Part shown: piece by piece, positions 63,837 through 64,000 of the stretch
How the letters are laid out: the number at the start of each line of letters is the position of its first letter
Numbering within the stretch: position 1 is the stretch's first letter
NCBI GenBank assembly: GCA_037951105.1
Contig: JBAMJV010012264.1
Span: 16,448-80,447 of the forward strand
Direction: 5' to 3'
Length of the DNA: 64,000 nucleotides
Source of the DNA: Echinarachnius parma
Lineage: Eukaryota; Echinodermata; Echinoidea; Clypeasteroida; Echinarachniidae
Translations under genes and position numbers: made by a program
Notes under the pieces: generated by a model
Database searches by the model: none
Seen by the model: only the letters and a program-made list of their open reading frames with translations
What the model was told of the DNA's origin: nothing

Positions 63837-64000
63837 GGGCCCCGTTGCAGAAAGAGAATACAATCGATTGTAAGTTACAATTAATTGTAGGTCAGAAAAT
63901 GTGTGAGTTTCAACCAATCAGATTTGTTCATTTAGAACACATGATCCAACTTACAATTAATTGGAACTCACACTCGATAGTATCTCTTTCTACAACCGGC
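63837..64000. mobile_element. MITE family B copy at the window edge
   Basis: GGGCCCCGTTGCAGAAAGAG at the left and CTCTTTCTACAACCGGC at the right, with ACAATTAATTG in both arms. The right end coincides with the window end, so it may continue a few bases. Confidence 0.75.

Overview
The window is metazoan nuclear DNA: AT-rich, gene-poor, with many short exons carrying GT-AG junctions and a dense load of miniature inverted-repeat elements (MITEs), long G/C homopolymers and microsatellites. Two conserved animal genes can be assembled exon by exon, CCDC148 and AF10 (the MLLT10/MLLT6 family). The repeat style (pogo/Tigger-like ends, a recurring CATAGACTTTGTAC motif, poly-G tips, GC in the mid-30s by eye) suggests a marine deuterostome such as an echinoderm; that is an inference.

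Layout. 1-2.8 kb: a possible small single-pass membrane protein exon and a degraded copy of its end. 2.8-11.5 kb: a large interval whose ends are inverted ACACTCT-poly(A) repeats; it holds a decayed minus-strand SAM-domain gene and at least five nested smaller elements. 11.5-18.4 kb: hairpins, poly-G, an AGGTGCA-rich repeat and a possible 3'-terminal exon. 18.67-24.82 kb: a recent, gag-only LTR retrotransposon in minus orientation, with 1.7-kb LTRs, a tRNA-Ser(GCT)-type primer site and a 4-bp target duplication. 24.8-28.1 kb: satellites and MITEs.

28.17-46.86 kb: CCDC148 on the minus strand. Thirteen exons join in phase into 619 codons. Ten of the thirteen have partial tandem copies in the neighbouring introns. 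One is a minisatellite of about 41 copies of the 3' part of exon 10, each with its 5' splice site; another gives a frame-compatible alternative exon 6. 47.27-48.21 kb: a nearly perfect palindrome of about 0.95 kb, flanked by a 13-bp direct repeat, with the same exon-like ORF on each arm.

49.79-62.95 kb: the 5' part of AF10 on the plus strand. Six exons encode the PHD finger - zinc knuckle - extended PHD (PZP) histone-reading module, and the gene runs past the window. Its 10.5-kb first intron contains a candidate 8.7-kb DNA transposon (22-bp perfect terminal inverted repeats, TCAA duplication) with an antisense two-exon gene for a 957-aa protein carrying hAT/KDZ-like catalytic landmarks. AF10 exon 4 also has a partial tandem copy with a duplicated acceptor, so partial exon duplication affects both host genes here. 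CCDC148 and AF10 are divergently transcribed, with start codons 2.9 kb apart.
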